Assembly (NCBI GenBank): GCA_947492105.1 | Contig: CANLMN010000001.1 | Coordinates: 248,001-312,000 of the forward strand | DNA: 64,000 bases | Direction: 5' to 3' | From: an uncultured Aquimarina sp. | GTDB lineage: Bacteria > Bacteroidota > Bacteroidia > Flavobacteriales > Flavobacteriaceae | Part shown: positions 25,675-34,302 of the stretch, piece after piece | Position numbering within the stretch: position 1 is the stretch's first letter | Layout of the letters: each line of letters opens with the position of its first letter | The notes under the pieces: generated by a model | Seen by the model: only the letters and a program-made list of their open reading frames with translations | Databases searched by the model: none | What the model was told of the DNA's origin: nothing | Translations under genes and position numbers: made by a program

Positions 25675-25843
25675 ATACCAACCTAAGTTAGCTATATAAT
25701 GTCGCATATCGTCTTATTCTTTTTCCATCTAAATACCTTGTTCATATATCCCATAGCTAAGGCTATGCAATAGCATCACGGTGTTTCTTTATAAAAAAAT
25801 AACAGTGTCATCAATACGAATTTATAGACCTAAATTGATATTA
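25675..25843 (-). repeat. Intergenic repeat family B, copy 3 (inverted)
   Basis: Reverse orientation: ATACCAACCTAAGTTAGC at the left, CATAGCTAAGGCTATG in the middle, and GAATTTATAGACCTAAATTG at the right. Confidence 0.85.
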
Positions 25844-25950
25844 ATCAGAAACAAAACATTTTTTTTTTACAATAAACTCAAAGAACTACACCAAAAAAGC
25901 CCCTGTAGCACTTTATATAAAGCACTAGAATACAAATCATTTAAAAAGTA

Positions 25951-26100
25951 ATTAGCGGTAAACAACTCATTTCTTTTTCTATTGTCTTTTTAATAGAAAA
26001 TCAAACCGTAGCCATTGGCTATACTTGAATTTAAAGGCTTAAACCAGCGAAGAATAGTTCTAATCACAATACCCTACAGTTACATTTTAAGTAGGTTAAG
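25951..26100 (+). repeat. Intergenic repeat family C, copy 1
   Basis: Contains TTTCTTTTTCTATTGTC, AAACCGTAGCCATTGGCTAT and TACAGTTACATTTTAAGTAG, the family C landmarks. It ends about 25 bp before the SulP start. Confidence 0.75.
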
Positions 26101-26126
26101 ACTTTCACTAAACAAATATTTGATGT

Positions 26127-27866
26127 ATGTTAGAAAAATACTTTCCCATATTTTCCTGGCTTAGGAACTATAAAAAATCTTATATTTCTGGAGATATTTC
26201 TGCTGGAATCACCGTTGGTGTTATGCTAATTCCGCAAGGAATGGCCTATGCTATGATTGCAGGTTTACCTCCTGTATTTGGGTTATATGCTTCTTTGATC
26301 CCCCAAGTGATCTATGCCATTATGGGCACTTCTAGGCAATTAGCTATAGGACCTGTTGCCATGGATTCTTTACTCGTGGCGTCTGGGTTAGGGGCACTTG
26401 CACTATCCGGAATAGAGGAATATATAGCAATGGCCGTATTTTTAAGCCTTCTTATGGGCTCTATTCAACTCCTACTAGGAATGCTGAGAATGGGGTTTCT
26501 TGTGAATTTTTTATCCAAACCTGTAATAAGTGGATTCACTTCTGCTGCTGCCATTATCATCGGAATCAGTCAACTAAAACATATATTAGGTCTTACGATT
26601 ATAAACAGTAGTCAAATACACATACTCCTACAAAATATTTTTGAATCGCTCAACCAAACAAATGCATACACCTTAGGAATAGGTATAACCGCTATCGTAC
26701 TCCTAAAAGGTCTAAAAAAAATTAACAAAAAAATTCCAGCAGCTCTAGTTTTGGTTGTATTAGGTATTTTTGTAATTTACTTCACTGAATTAGACAATTT
26801 TGGCATCAAAATAGTTGGCGCAGTTCCAGAAGGTCTACCTGATTTTGTGCTTCCGTCGGTAGACCCTTCAAAAATAACTGAATTAATTCCTATTGCATTG
26901 ACCATAGCCCTTATCGCCTTCATGGAAGCTATCTCTGTCGCAAAAGCAGTAGAAGAAAAACATAAGAGCTATGAAGTTGATCCTAATCAAGAACTTATAG
27001 CATTGGGAACTTCAAATATTATAGGGTCATTATTTCAGTCATATCCAACCACGGGAGGTTTTTCTAGAACTGCTGTAAATGATCAAGCAGGTGCAAAAAC
27101 TGGTCTTGCTTCTATAATCAGTGCCCTTATTGTGGGTCTTACTCTAGTATTCTTAACTCCATTTTTCTATTATTTACCCAATGCAATACTAGGTGCAATG
27201 ATTATGGTTGCTGTTTTTGGATTAATTGATTTTAGATATCCTTTGCAATTGATTAAAAACAGAAAAGATGAATTTTTATTACTTATTATCACTTTTTTAA
27301 TAACCCTTTTCATAGGGATCAAAGAAGGGATTCTATTAGGTGTTTTGAGTTCTTTGTTGTTATTAGTGTATAGAACTTCATTACCACACATTGCCATATT
27401 GGGTAGAATAAAGAATAGTCATTATTTCAAAAACACCAAAAGATTTCCTTTACATACCCAAGTCGATGACACCATTTTAATCATTCGTTTTGACGCACCA
27501 TTGTTTTTCGGGAATAAAGATTTTTTCAAGAAAGAACTTTGCAAGAACATTCAACAAAAAGGTGCTGCTTTAAAAACAATCATCCTCAATGCCGAATCTA
27601 TCAACTACATTGATAGTAGCGCAGCACACACACTAAAACAATTATTAACGGATATAAAAAACAAAAACATACAAGTGTTACTTGCTGGGGCCATTGGCCC
27701 AACACGTGACATCATATACTATAGTGGCCTTGTTGACATTATTGAAAAAAAACACCTTTTTGTCACCACAGAAGAAGCCTACAATTATAGCTGTCTCCCA
27801 AAAAACAAAACAGTAACACAAAAACTAGTCACATTACCAAAACAAACCTATTTAAAAAACCAATAA
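26127..27866 (+). CDS. SulP-family sulfate/anion permease with STAS domain
   Basis: A 579-residue inner-membrane transporter of the SulP (SLC26) family. The N-terminal transport domain spans about residues 15-410 and contains GVMLIPQGMAYAMIAGLPP, LYASLIPQ and the GSLFQSYPTTGGFSRTAVN signature near 300. A C-terminal STAS domain at about 430-545 (IIRFDAPLFFGNKDFF, LNAESINYIDSSAAHTL) carries regulation. Sulfate is the usual assumption, but bicarbonate or other anions are possible. Its position after a Crp/Fnr gene and the presence of a sulfur-gene cluster at 38-45 kb make a sulfur-related substrate attractive, but this is inference. Confidence 0.9.
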   Translation: MLEKYFPIFSWLRNYKKSYISGDISAGITVGVMLIPQGMAYAMIAGLPPVFGLYASLIPQVIYAIMGTSRQLAIGPVAMDSLLVASGLGALALSGIEEYIAMAVFLSLLMGSIQLLLGMLRMGFLVNFLSKPVISGFTSAAAIIIGISQLKHILGLTIINSSQIHILLQNIFESLNQTNAYTLGIGITAIVLLKGLKKINKKIPAALVLVVLGIFVIYFTELDNFGIKIVGAVPEGLPDFVLPSVDPSKITELIPIALTIALIAFMEAISVAKAVEEKHKSYEVDPNQELIALGTSNIIGSLFQSYPTTGGFSRTAVNDQAGAKTGLASIISALIVGLTLVFLTPFFYYLPNAILGAMIMVAVFGLIDFRYPLQLIKNRKDEFLLLIITFLITLFIGIKEGILLGVLSSLLLLVYRTSLPHIAILGRIKNSHYFKNTKRFPLHTQVDDTILIIRFDAPLFFGNKDFFKKELCKNIQQKGAALKTIILNAESINYIDSSAAHTLKQLLTDIKNKNIQVLLAGAIGPTRDIIYYSGLVDIIEKKHLFVTTEEAYNYSCLPKNKTVTQKLVTLPKQTYLKNQ

Positions 27867-27894
27867 TTTAGTTCTATATCCCATATTGCTAATC

Positions 27895-27938
27895 ATACCA
27901 AATTAGCTGTATAAGGTCGCATATCGACTTGTTCTTTT
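27895..27938 (-). repeat. Intergenic repeat family B, truncated copy (inverted)
   Basis: Only the outer part is present: TACCAAATTAGCTGTATAAG and GCATATCGACTTGTTC. The centre and other end are missing. Confidence 0.6.
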
Positions 27939-28178
27939 CTACTATATTTTCATTTTCTCTCATGCTAGTTTCAAAATGATCCTGAAGTTTGCGACAGATT
28001 CATCTATTCTTTCCCTAGGAATTCCTACAATAAATAAGCAATATCCAATCATTATCGAGCATCTCATCACAATCAAAATTTATTTTTGGTATCATTAAGC
28101 ATACGCATCAATCATTCTAGGTTATGCGTCCATGAATACTTTATTTCTAAAGTAGCTTTGTAAAAAAAACAAAATACT

Positions 28179-28310
28179 ATGCTTAATAATCACAACACCT
28201 TAGACAATACTACCCAGCATAATACAACTGGAAAGACAAAGAATCTTTATAAACTAGAAAATTGGTTTGTCAAATTAATAAGTAAGAGAAAGAAGAGTGA
28301 AGCTAGATAA
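28179..28310 (+). CDS. Possible small protein, 43 residues
   Basis: An ATG frame starting MLNNHNTLDNTTQHNTT, rich in Asn and Thr and with a basic C-terminal half (SKRKKSEAR). There is no recognised family, promoter or conserved context, and it sits among repeats. It may be chance. Confidence 0.2.
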   Translation: MLNNHNTLDNTTQHNTTGKTKNLYKLENWFVKLISKRKKSEAR

Positions 28311-28340
28311 ATGATTCTATACCATGATATGGTATACTTA

Positions 28341-28502
28341 CACCAAATTAGTTATATACTGGCGTATATTGACTTGTTCTTTTCCATCTAAATGCCTTGT
28401 TCCTATATGCCATAGCTGAGGCTATGCAATAGCATCACGATGTTTTTACATAAAAAACAACAGTGTCATGAATACGAATTTATATACCTCAAGTTGGTAT
28501 TA
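28341..28502 (-). repeat. Intergenic repeat family B, copy 4 (inverted)
   Basis: Full inverted copy with ACACCAAATTAGTTATA at the left, CATAGCTGAGGCTATG in the centre and AATTTATATACCTCAAG at the right. Confidence 0.85.
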
Positions 28503-28520
28503 TTTGAGAACATCAGCATG

Positions 28521-28556
28521 CGATCTATCCCTCAGTTAGGATAGATCGTTTTTTTC
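28521..28556 (+). terminator. Rho-independent terminator
   Basis: Stem CGATCTATCC / GGATAGATCG with an 8-nt loop and a run of seven T. It lies about 650 bp after the SulP gene, with no clear gene directly before it. It may be left over from a lost gene or may end a long transcript. Confidence 0.8.
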
Positions 28557-28688
28557 TTTGAGAAAGGCTAAACGTTCTTAATTTCTGAGGTTTAGGTTAC
28601 GAATTGACTCATTACAAAACATATACAAATCTTTTTATCAACACTTTACACTTACAAACAACAAAATATAAGTTCTTGTGCTTGGGTA

Positions 28689-29198
28689 ATGGAAGAAAGC
28701 CCTACGATGCGGAAAACCGCCGTAACAGTTTTAATCGCCTTTTGTGCCGTTATAGCACGCACACGAATCGCAGACTAACGCACTTTTGCAAAAATATCAA
28801 GTTTTGACTTTGCAGCGACCATTGCAATAGGATCTATTTTGGATTCTATGATCATGAATATTGGTCAATCCGTAATCAAAGGCTGTCTGGCTTTAGTAAC
28901 TATCATACTATTTCAGGTGAGGTGTTCTTATTTCCCAAGAAAACCCAATAGTTTTAATCACTTACCTATAATACGCCAATTATCATTGATAAGTAATGGA
29001 GACATCCTTTTTGATAGTCTAGCCAAGGTAAATGTCACTGAATCCAGTCTTACAGCCAAATTTCTAGAAGAAAATGTTTTGTATTTCCGCGAAGTACCAA
29101 CTGTTGTCTTAGAATCAACAGGTGATATTTCCGTACTTCATCGTCAAGAAAAGACCACATTAGCAACCGAATTATTAAAAGGTGTTCGGAAATCATAA
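28689..29198 (+). pseudogene. DUF421 (YetF-like) gene interrupted by a stop codon
   Basis: One continuous frame from the ATG at 28689 to 29198 reads as a DUF421 protein except for TAA at 28776-28778. Before the stop is a hydrophobic helix (TAVTVLIAFCAVIARTRIAD). After it follow RTFAKISSFDFAATIAIGSI, SVIKGCLALV, and the DUF421 core: NGDILFDSLAKVNVTESSL, VPTVVLESTGDISVL and LLKGVRKS. The stop replaces a residue just before the conserved RTxAK motif (usually GKR). A shortened protein could start at 28839 but would lack the first membrane helices. DUF421 proteins are small membrane proteins common in stress and sporulation contexts. Confidence 0.75.
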
Positions 29199-29363
29199 AA
29201 CAAGCAAAGAATTTTTGACAAGCGCATGTAACCTTTAAAAAAAAAGGATACCGTCCACATCCATGTATCATAAGAGCTAAAGGAATTCCGGATGCAGTGC
29301 ACTTGGAATGAATTTTAATTGGAATTTTAGATTACGAAAAATGAATCACTTAAAAAAATACTT

Positions 29364-30182
29364 ATGCAAAAGCCAAATCGCCGTCTAGAAAAACAAACGT
29401 GCATTGTAAGTGGAGCAAGTTCTGGAATAGGACAGGCAATTGCCATAGCAATTGCCAAAGAAGGAGCTAATGTCGTTGTCAACTTTTACAAGAACAAGGA
29501 GGGCGCTAGAGACACTGTAACAAAAATCAATGAACTGAAAAATTCAGGACGAGCTATCACTTTTCAGGCTGATGTGAGCAAAGAAGACGAGGTCATTGCA
29601 ATGTTTGCTAAGACCAAAGAAGAATTTGGTAACATTGATATCTGTGTATGTAATTCGGGGATACAGATTGACGCTCCTTTGCATGAAATGACACTAAAAC
29701 AATGGTCCCTTGTTATTGATACAAATCTAACAGGTCAATTTCTATGCGCTAGAGAGGCTCTTAAAGAATTTCTAAAAACAGGTATACGAAAGGGCGTATC
29801 CCGATCCGCAGGAAAGTTGCTGCATATTAGTTCTGTCCATGAAGTAATCCCTTGGGCAGGTCATGCCAATTACGCGGCATCGAAAGGAGCACTAGCCATG
29901 CTAATGCAAAGTATCTGTCAGGAATATGCACCTCACAAAATTCGCTGCAATAGTATCGCGCCCGGTGCCATCAAAACGGATATTAACAAATCCGTATGGA
30001 GCTCAGAAACAAAGCTTAATGACTTACACAAATTAATTCCTTATCAAGAGATCGGAGAACCTGGAGAGATCGGTAGTGTAGCTAGCTGGTTAGCCTCTGA
30101 CGAGTCGGAATATATCAATGGTACCACAATTTTCGTAGATGGTGGTATGACCTGCTACCCCGGATTTACTACAAACGGATAA
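29364..30182 (+). CDS. SDR oxidoreductase, glucose 1-dehydrogenase-like
   Basis: A 272-residue classical short-chain dehydrogenase. The cofactor motif SGASSGIG (family TGxxxGIG with Thr replaced by Ser) is near residue 13, then CNSGIQ for NNAG. The catalytic set is Ser in HISSVHE and Tyr/Lys in NYAASK. Near the C-terminus EYINGTTIFVDGGM is typical of glucose 1-dehydrogenase-like SDRs. It should use NAD(P)H in the cytoplasm, but the substrate is unknown. A second SDR follows after 15 bp, so they are probably one operon. Both sit in an island with stress-type genes. Confidence 0.88.
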   Translation: MQKPNRRLEKQTCIVSGASSGIGQAIAIAIAKEGANVVVNFYKNKEGARDTVTKINELKNSGRAITFQADVSKEDEVIAMFAKTKEEFGNIDICVCNSGIQIDAPLHEMTLKQWSLVIDTNLTGQFLCAREALKEFLKTGIRKGVSRSAGKLLHISSVHEVIPWAGHANYAASKGALAMLMQSICQEYAPHKIRCNSIAPGAIKTDINKSVWSSETKLNDLHKLIPYQEIGEPGEIGSVASWLASDESEYINGTTIFVDGGMTCYPGFTTNG

Positions 30183-30197
30183 AATAAACAAAATAAG

Positions 30198-31016
30198 ATG
30201 GATTTAAAAATTAAAGGAAAAGTGGCACTCATCACTGGTGGTGATAGTGGTATCGGCATGGAAACTGCCAAATTTTTGGTAAAAGAAGGCGTACATGTTG
30301 TGCTTTCAGACAAAGAAAATGGAGAAGAACTGGATCAGGCTAAAAAAGAAGTAGAGAAACACCTGCAGCATGGTGCCAAAATTATCACCATGGGTGCAGA
30401 CATTTCTATATTTGAAGAGGTACAAAGCTTGGCAGATCGTATCGAAAAAGAATTGGGCGGTGCTCATATCATATTTCATTCGGCCGGTGCCAGAGGTGCT
30501 GCAGACGATTTTTTAAAATTGACAGATGACGACTGGATGGAAACCATAGAGATTGACCTATTAGGCGCCGTTCGCGTAGCTCGTGCCTTTGTACCTCATA
30601 TGCAAAAATTGGGATGGGGTCGTATGATAATGGTGGCTTCAGAAAACGCTTTTCAGCCTTATATCGAAGAAAGCCCATATAATGCTTGTAAAGCGGCGGT
30701 CATCAATTTATCTAAATGTTTATCCAGAGCATATTCTAAGGAAAACATATTATTTAATTGCATTTCGCCTGCTTTTGTCGAAACACCAATGACCAACGCC
30801 ATGATGGAAGAAATTGCCGAAGAAGAGAACATTTCTGTGGATGAAGCTGTACAACAGTTTGTCAAGAGTGAACGGCCGCACATTGCCATGCAGCGTCGCG
30901 GAAAACCCGAAGAAGTAGCAGCAATGGTTGCCTTTTTGTGTTCAGAACACGCAAGTTATATCAATGGCACTAACATAAGAATTGATGGTGGAGCCGTAGA
31001 ATCTGCTTTTGGATAA
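30198..31016 (+). CDS. SDR oxidoreductase
   Basis: A 272-residue classical SDR with TGGDSGIGMETA near residue 12, HSAGARG as the NAG-type loop, Ser in VASENAF, and the catalytic YNACK motif. The C-terminal YINGTNIRIDGGAVES is typical of the fold's end. It is similar in size to the preceding gene but clearly not a recent copy of it, for example in its cofactor loop. It follows that gene by 15 bp. The substrate is unknown. An inverted repeat (AGCATTCCATCAA at 31047 and TTGATGGGATGCT at 31085) lies downstream. Confidence 0.88.
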   Translation: MDLKIKGKVALITGGDSGIGMETAKFLVKEGVHVVLSDKENGEELDQAKKEVEKHLQHGAKIITMGADISIFEEVQSLADRIEKELGGAHIIFHSAGARGAADDFLKLTDDDWMETIEIDLLGAVRVARAFVPHMQKLGWGRMIMVASENAFQPYIEESPYNACKAAVINLSKCLSRAYSKENILFNCISPAFVETPMTNAMMEEIAEEENISVDEAVQQFVKSERPHIAMQRRGKPEEVAAMVAFLCSEHASYINGTNIRIDGGAVESAFG

Positions 31017-31084
31017 TTCACCAAGGCTAGATATTCTTTACAGCTTAGCATTCCATCAAGTACAAACAATGACCGTCATTCTAT

Positions 31085-31455
31085 TTGATGGGATGCTCTT
31101 GCCCGATTGCAGAAAGTGCTTTTTATTGGGAAATTCCTCTTATTTCCCATAATATATCTAAAAGTTTTTACAAGACTTTAGCAACAAGAAACCTAAAGGA
31201 CTTAAGTTATTACTTATTGATAATCCTAGATTGTACGCTCGTAAAAATATTGAAATCCCTGAAAATATTATTTTGACAAGAACATCTCCATATATCCCTG
31301 ACCTCAACCCGTAGAGAAAGTACAACAATAGATAAAGGATAGCTTCTTTACGAAACTCTTTCCTTCGAAAAAAAAGCTACAACAAAACTAGACATTGCAA
31401 GCTTTCTAATTATGGCACAGAATATATTTTGATCGTGCTTTGGAAAAAGTCATTC
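31085..31455 (+). pseudogene. IS630-family transposase C-terminal remnant
   Basis: Only the C-terminal part of the DDE domain remains, in shifting frames. One frame gives SPIAG-like CPIAESAFYWEIPL. After a shift near 31155 the next gives LLLIDNPRLYARKNIEIPEN and SPYIPDLNP, which match the LIDNAxxH and PPYxPELNPxE landmarks of IS630 transposases. The expected glutamate region (VEKVQQ) is in another frame, with two more stops. No intact ends or target duplication were seen, so the left end of the element is missing. Confidence 0.7.
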
Positions 31456-31464
31456 TATATCAAT

Positions 31465-31998
31465 TCAATTTTCTTCTATGTCATTTTTAATTAGTGGGTG
31501 ATCGCTAATTTTGAGTCCTACAATTTTAATAATACTTGAAATCGCATTATAAAGCATCAAAGCAACCCCTATAATCCCTCCGCTCAAAATAGAAGACAAG
31601 CCAAGTGTTATATAGTAAATATAAGTAAACCACTCAGGAGGTATACCTTCTGCCTCTGTAATTGGAATATTAAATAATTGAAATGCTATCATCGAAGCTA
31701 CAAAAACAACGGTATCAAATTTTGCTATAGCCAAGACATGTAAGTAATGATTTTCATTTAATTTAGAAGTACTACCAGAACTCACACTCAACAGCGTCAG
31801 CAGTAACGCCAAAATTGTAGCGGATGCTAATACAATCGTATTATAAAGTGTATTAATCCCAGGCAACGAAGCTTTGATCAAATCCTTAGCTTCATATCCA
31901 CTAATATTACCCAAAAGATACGCACCACCAGCCGTGAATAAAGATGCCATTATAGCGACAGTTAGTGCTCTTTTATTATATCTACTTAACCGAATCAT
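31465..31998 (-). CDS. Four-helix membrane protein of unknown function
   Basis: A 177-residue integral membrane protein that I do not recognise. It has a basic N-terminus (MIRLSRYNKRAL) and four hydrophobic segments, near residues 12-32, 50-72, 92-112 and 125-155. A short, polar loop follows the second helix (SSGSTSKLNENH). The C-terminus is short and charged. It lies 15 bp upstream of nothing on its strand except the DUF2147 gene, whose stop precedes its start closely, so both are probably cotranscribed. A role in the envelope stress-type island is a guess. Confidence 0.7.
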   Translation of the reverse strand: MIRLSRYNKRALTVAIMASLFTAGGAYLLGNISGYEAKDLIKASLPGINTLYNTIVLASATILALLLTLLSVSSGSTSKLNENHYLHVLAIAKFDTVVFVASMIAFQLFNIPITEAEGIPPEWFTYIYYITLGLSSILSGGIIGVALMLYNAISSIIKIVGLKISDHPLIKNDIEEN

Positions 31999-32013
31999 TG
32001 TTTCTCTTTGTCA

Positions 32014-32442
32014 TTAACGAACTCGCTGCCACTCTACTGTTTTGTATAAAAATCCTACGTATCCCCTAATTTTCAGAAGATCTACGTTCTCCTTGTCCAG
32101 CCATATCTTAGAACCGTAGGTTTTACCATTGCTTGGGTTTAATATAGTTCCATTTATGTAGGCACTGCCGTCTTTCTCAAAATCTTTCATTACCACAAGC
32201 CCTTCAATCTTTTTGTCCTTATCCAATCCCTTGCATTGGGAACAAATAGAATTTCGATTTTCTTCTTTAATAATTCGTAACACTTTACCATAGACTTTGT
32301 TATTTTTTTCATAGACCTCCATTATAGACCGAACTTCTCCGGAATGTCTACTAAATGTTTTCCATTTGCCGAATATGTCCTGTGCCGTGACATTACAACA
32401 TACAAAAGTCAAAATAGCTACACTCAAGGTTTTAACATTCAT
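32014..32442 (-). CDS. DUF2147 exported protein
   Basis: A protein of about 142 residues with a signal peptide (MNVKTLSVAIL to NVTAQ). The longer frame from 32472 would put ten extra residues in front of the signal and is not preferred. The mature part has the DUF2147 pattern: IFGKWKTFS, SIMEVYEKNNKVYGKVLRI, CSQCKGLDKD, INGTILNPSNGKTYGSKIWL and RGYVGFL. This family is a periplasmic lipocalin-like beta-barrel common in Bacteroidota and proteobacteria with unknown ligand. It lies upstream of the membrane-protein gene on the same strand (15 bp), so it is likely first in an operon. Confidence 0.85.
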   Translation of the reverse strand: MNVKTLSVAILTFVCCNVTAQDIFGKWKTFSRHSGEVRSIMEVYEKNNKVYGKVLRIIKEENRNSICSQCKGLDKDKKIEGLVVMKDFEKDGSAYINGTILNPSNGKTYGSKIWLDKENVDLLKIRGYVGFLYKTVEWQRVR

Positions 32443-32502
32443 CAGAATTCTCTTCGTATTTTTTTCAAACATCGGTTAAAAAAGTTTGCTTATGACAAAC
32501 CC

Positions 32503-32540
32503 ATTTTGACTATTCCTATTAGCAAGAATAGTCAAAATAG
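32503..32540. terminator. Hairpin between DUF2147 and YqaE genes
   Basis: 13-bp arms ATTTTGACTATTC and GAATAGTCAAAAT around a 12-nt loop. It lies after the YqaE-like gene on the minus strand. There is no strong T run, so termination strength is uncertain. Confidence 0.5.
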
Positions 32541-32602
32541 AGTGTTCAAAGGTCAATTATATCTAGCGCAATTTTCCTAGGTACGCCACTAAACTTTGTG
32601 CG

Positions 32603-32755
32603 CTACTGGTTCACTATAAAGGCATGAATAACCCCTGGAAACCAACCTATAAGCGTCAATACCAAACTGACTACAAATGCAGTACCCAATCCGTGTTTTA
32701 GAAACACTGCCAGTGGCGGTAAAAAAAGATTTAATAAAATAGTAACTAAAGACAT
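32603..32755 (-). CDS. YqaE/Pmp3-family small membrane protein
   Basis: A 50-residue hydrophobic protein: MSLVTILLNLFLPPLAVFLK, then a second helix containing LTLIGWFPGVIHAF. The order LPPLAVFL-G-(10)-LTxxGWxPGxIHA is the Pmp3/YqaE (UPF0057) signature, a proteolipid of two membrane helices linked to salt, cold and membrane-potential stress in yeast and plants. It is too short to be caught by usual gene-length cut-offs. It lies upstream of a hairpin and next to other stress-type small genes, all on the minus strand. Confidence 0.88.
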   Translation of the reverse strand: MSLVTILLNLFLPPLAVFLKHGLGTAFVVSLVLTLIGWFPGVIHAFIVNQ

Positions 32756-32799
32756 AATATATGATATTTAACTATTGGTACAAATTTTTGGTACTCATT

Positions 32800-33012
32800 C
32801 TAATCGGCTCGTTCTACTTCGCCCTCGCTTTTGAGAACATAATCGCCATCTTCTTGTTCTATAAACAATGCCTTGTTATTCTCTTCTCCATCTCTAGTCA
32901 CTTCGGTTCCTTTAATGGTTTTGGTGATTTTTTTTGTATAAGTTTCCTTTACCTTACCTTCAGCAAATCCATTCCCCCAATTCCATTGTACTTTTGTTCC
33001 TTTCTGTATCAT
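32800..33012 (-). CDS. DUF2945 (Hva1 TUDOR-like) protein
   Basis: A 70-residue protein of the DUF2945 / hypervirulence-associated TUDOR family. Markers are KGTKVQWNWGNGFAEGKV at the N-terminus, TKTIKGTEVTRDGEENN and ALFIEQEDGDYVLKSEGEV. The family is common in bacterial stress islands; the fold is a small beta-barrel and the ligand is unknown. It is on the same strand as the YqaE gene, 44 bp upstream of it, so the two are likely cotranscribed. Confidence 0.85.
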   Translation of the reverse strand: MIQKGTKVQWNWGNGFAEGKVKETYTKKITKTIKGTEVTRDGEENNKALFIEQEDGDYVLKSEGEVERAD

Positions 33013-33235
33013 ACTTGCATTTTTTTTTGTAAAACTAACTCGAATTTTTGCGGGTTATGAATCGAATCACAACAACCTTTGATGCAAATGTGATGGCTTT
33101 GCAATTCTCATAGCGATGAATGGAACGCTGCTAAACCATTTTGACTTCAGAGTATTTGAGTTAAAACAAAAAGTAATCACATCAATCAAAGTTCTTTTTA
33201 AAGAAGAAATTTGTAAAAACTTGAACTTTTAAGCT

Positions 33236-33613
33236 ATGAAATCAACAAAAGAAAAAAATCATGATTTATTAGAAAAAGTTCTTGAAAAAAACCACGACGC
33301 AGTCAATGGCTTTGAGAAGGCAGCAAAAAATGCCAAAAGCGAGAAACGGAAAGCTGACTTTGTACGCAAAGCAAAGAAGCGCAATTCCTTTAATCAAGAA
33401 CTACATATCGAAATCAACAAGATTTTTACTGATTTTGATAACCCAGACTCATTCAAAGGTAACATTTACAGAGCGTGGATGGACATCAAGGTATTATTTA
33501 CGTCTGATAATGATGCAGTAGCAGAATATAAAAAAGATGACGTTCCTGATAGCTTACAAACGGTATTACAACATCAAATAAATAAAATTCAAACAGATAT
33601 AAAAAGAGAATAA
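33236..33613 (+). CDS. DUF2383 (PA2169-like) four-helix protein
   Basis: A 125-residue, highly charged, mostly helical protein of the DUF2383/PA2169 family, a ferritin-like four-helix bundle. Seen are NHDLLEKVLEKNHDAVNGFE near the N-terminus, RKADFVRKAKKRNSFNQELH, FKGNIYRAWMDIK and a C-terminal helix (LQTVLQHQINKIQTDIK). Members occur in general-stress clusters of Bacteroidota and Pseudomonas. Metal ligands of true ferritins are not obvious. It is divergent from the DUF2945 gene, with 220 bp between the starts. Confidence 0.85.
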   Translation: MKSTKEKNHDLLEKVLEKNHDAVNGFEKAAKNAKSEKRKADFVRKAKKRNSFNQELHIEINKIFTDFDNPDSFKGNIYRAWMDIKVLFTSDNDAVAEYKKDDVPDSLQTVLQHQINKIQTDIKRE

Positions 33614-34113
33614 ATCTTTGACGGGTTTAATCTCATCAAATCATAATACTGTAAGTTCTTAAGAAACACTAAACTCTTTCCAGAATATTTCTAGAAAGAG
33701 CCACTGCAAATAAGAACAGCTAACAGCCTATGGATAGCAGCATTCCGTAACATCACAACGTGAAGCAAAGAGATGCCGAATTATGAAGATAAAGACTTTT
33801 GTAAGGGGAATAGAATGCCGATCCGGACACGAAATAAATAACTAGTGCTACAAACTAATAGTGTATTGCTTCTACCTCAAAAAAAAGAAACCTTTGGAGA
33901 TTCGTATGTTGATAAATGCACTGATCAATTCAGAATCCACTGGATGCTAAATTACACCCGATGAACTGCAAAATTCTATCGGATCACAAAATTAAAATAT
34001 AGAGAAATTCGCTAATGAAACGTCCTAAATTATATAAGTTTTCTACAAAATAATGTAAGAACAACTCCTTTGAACTGATGTAATTTTACACTTAAAAACT
34101 AAAAAAAATTGTT
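33614..34113. other. Intergenic stretch in the stress island
   Basis: About 500 bp with stops in all frames and a weak hairpin (CTCTTTCC ... GAAAGAG) near 33680-33700. No repeat copy of families A-D and no recognised gene. Confidence 0.45.
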
Positions 34114-34233
34114 ATGAAATTATCAACGATTTATCAGCCAACACTTTTTGAAACAGACATAGAAACAACAAATAGTGTCGAAAATGTAGAGGAACTGGAA
34201 GCTCTCTTTGATACGCACAATGACAAAGAATAA
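34114..34233 (+). CDS. Small acidic protein, 39 residues
   Basis: An ATG frame encoding MKLSTIYQPTLFETDIE, then TTNSVENVEELEALFDTHND, net acidic. It sits 60-70 bp upstream of a helical stress-type gene on the same strand, which makes it a candidate leader or small protein. No family was recognised. It is supported by spacing and by a non-random composition only. Confidence 0.4.
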   Translation: MKLSTIYQPTLFETDIETTNSVENVEELEALFDTHNDKE

Positions 34234-34302
34234 TGACTACCCAAATACAATCCAACCTAGTGTTGTCTACTCCCTAAAATTAATTATAAAGAAGTGAAAA
34301 TT

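Larger units (their letters stand above)
27867..28340. other. Intergenic region downstream of the SulP gene
   Basis: AT-rich, with a partial inverted family B repeat at the left and one short open frame (28179-28310). Nothing else was recognised. Confidence 0.45.

Noticed and set aside
26101-26126. Riboswitch before the SulP gene
   Set aside because: Only a family C repeat precedes the gene; no known riboswitch pattern was visible.
28604-28807. Open frame MTHYKTYTNLFINT onward as a gene
   Set aside because: It overlaps, in another frame, the start of the DUF421-type frame, which has clear family motifs.
31085-31276. 63-codon frame as a functional gene
   Set aside because: Only its first part matches an IS630 transposase, and the match continues in a different frame, so it is a remnant.
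32800-33060. Plus-strand frame of 99 codons over DUF2945
   Set aside because: The minus-strand frame has clear DUF2945 motifs; the plus-strand one is its shadow.
33680-33700. Weak hairpin as a terminator
   Set aside because: Short, imperfect arms and no T run.
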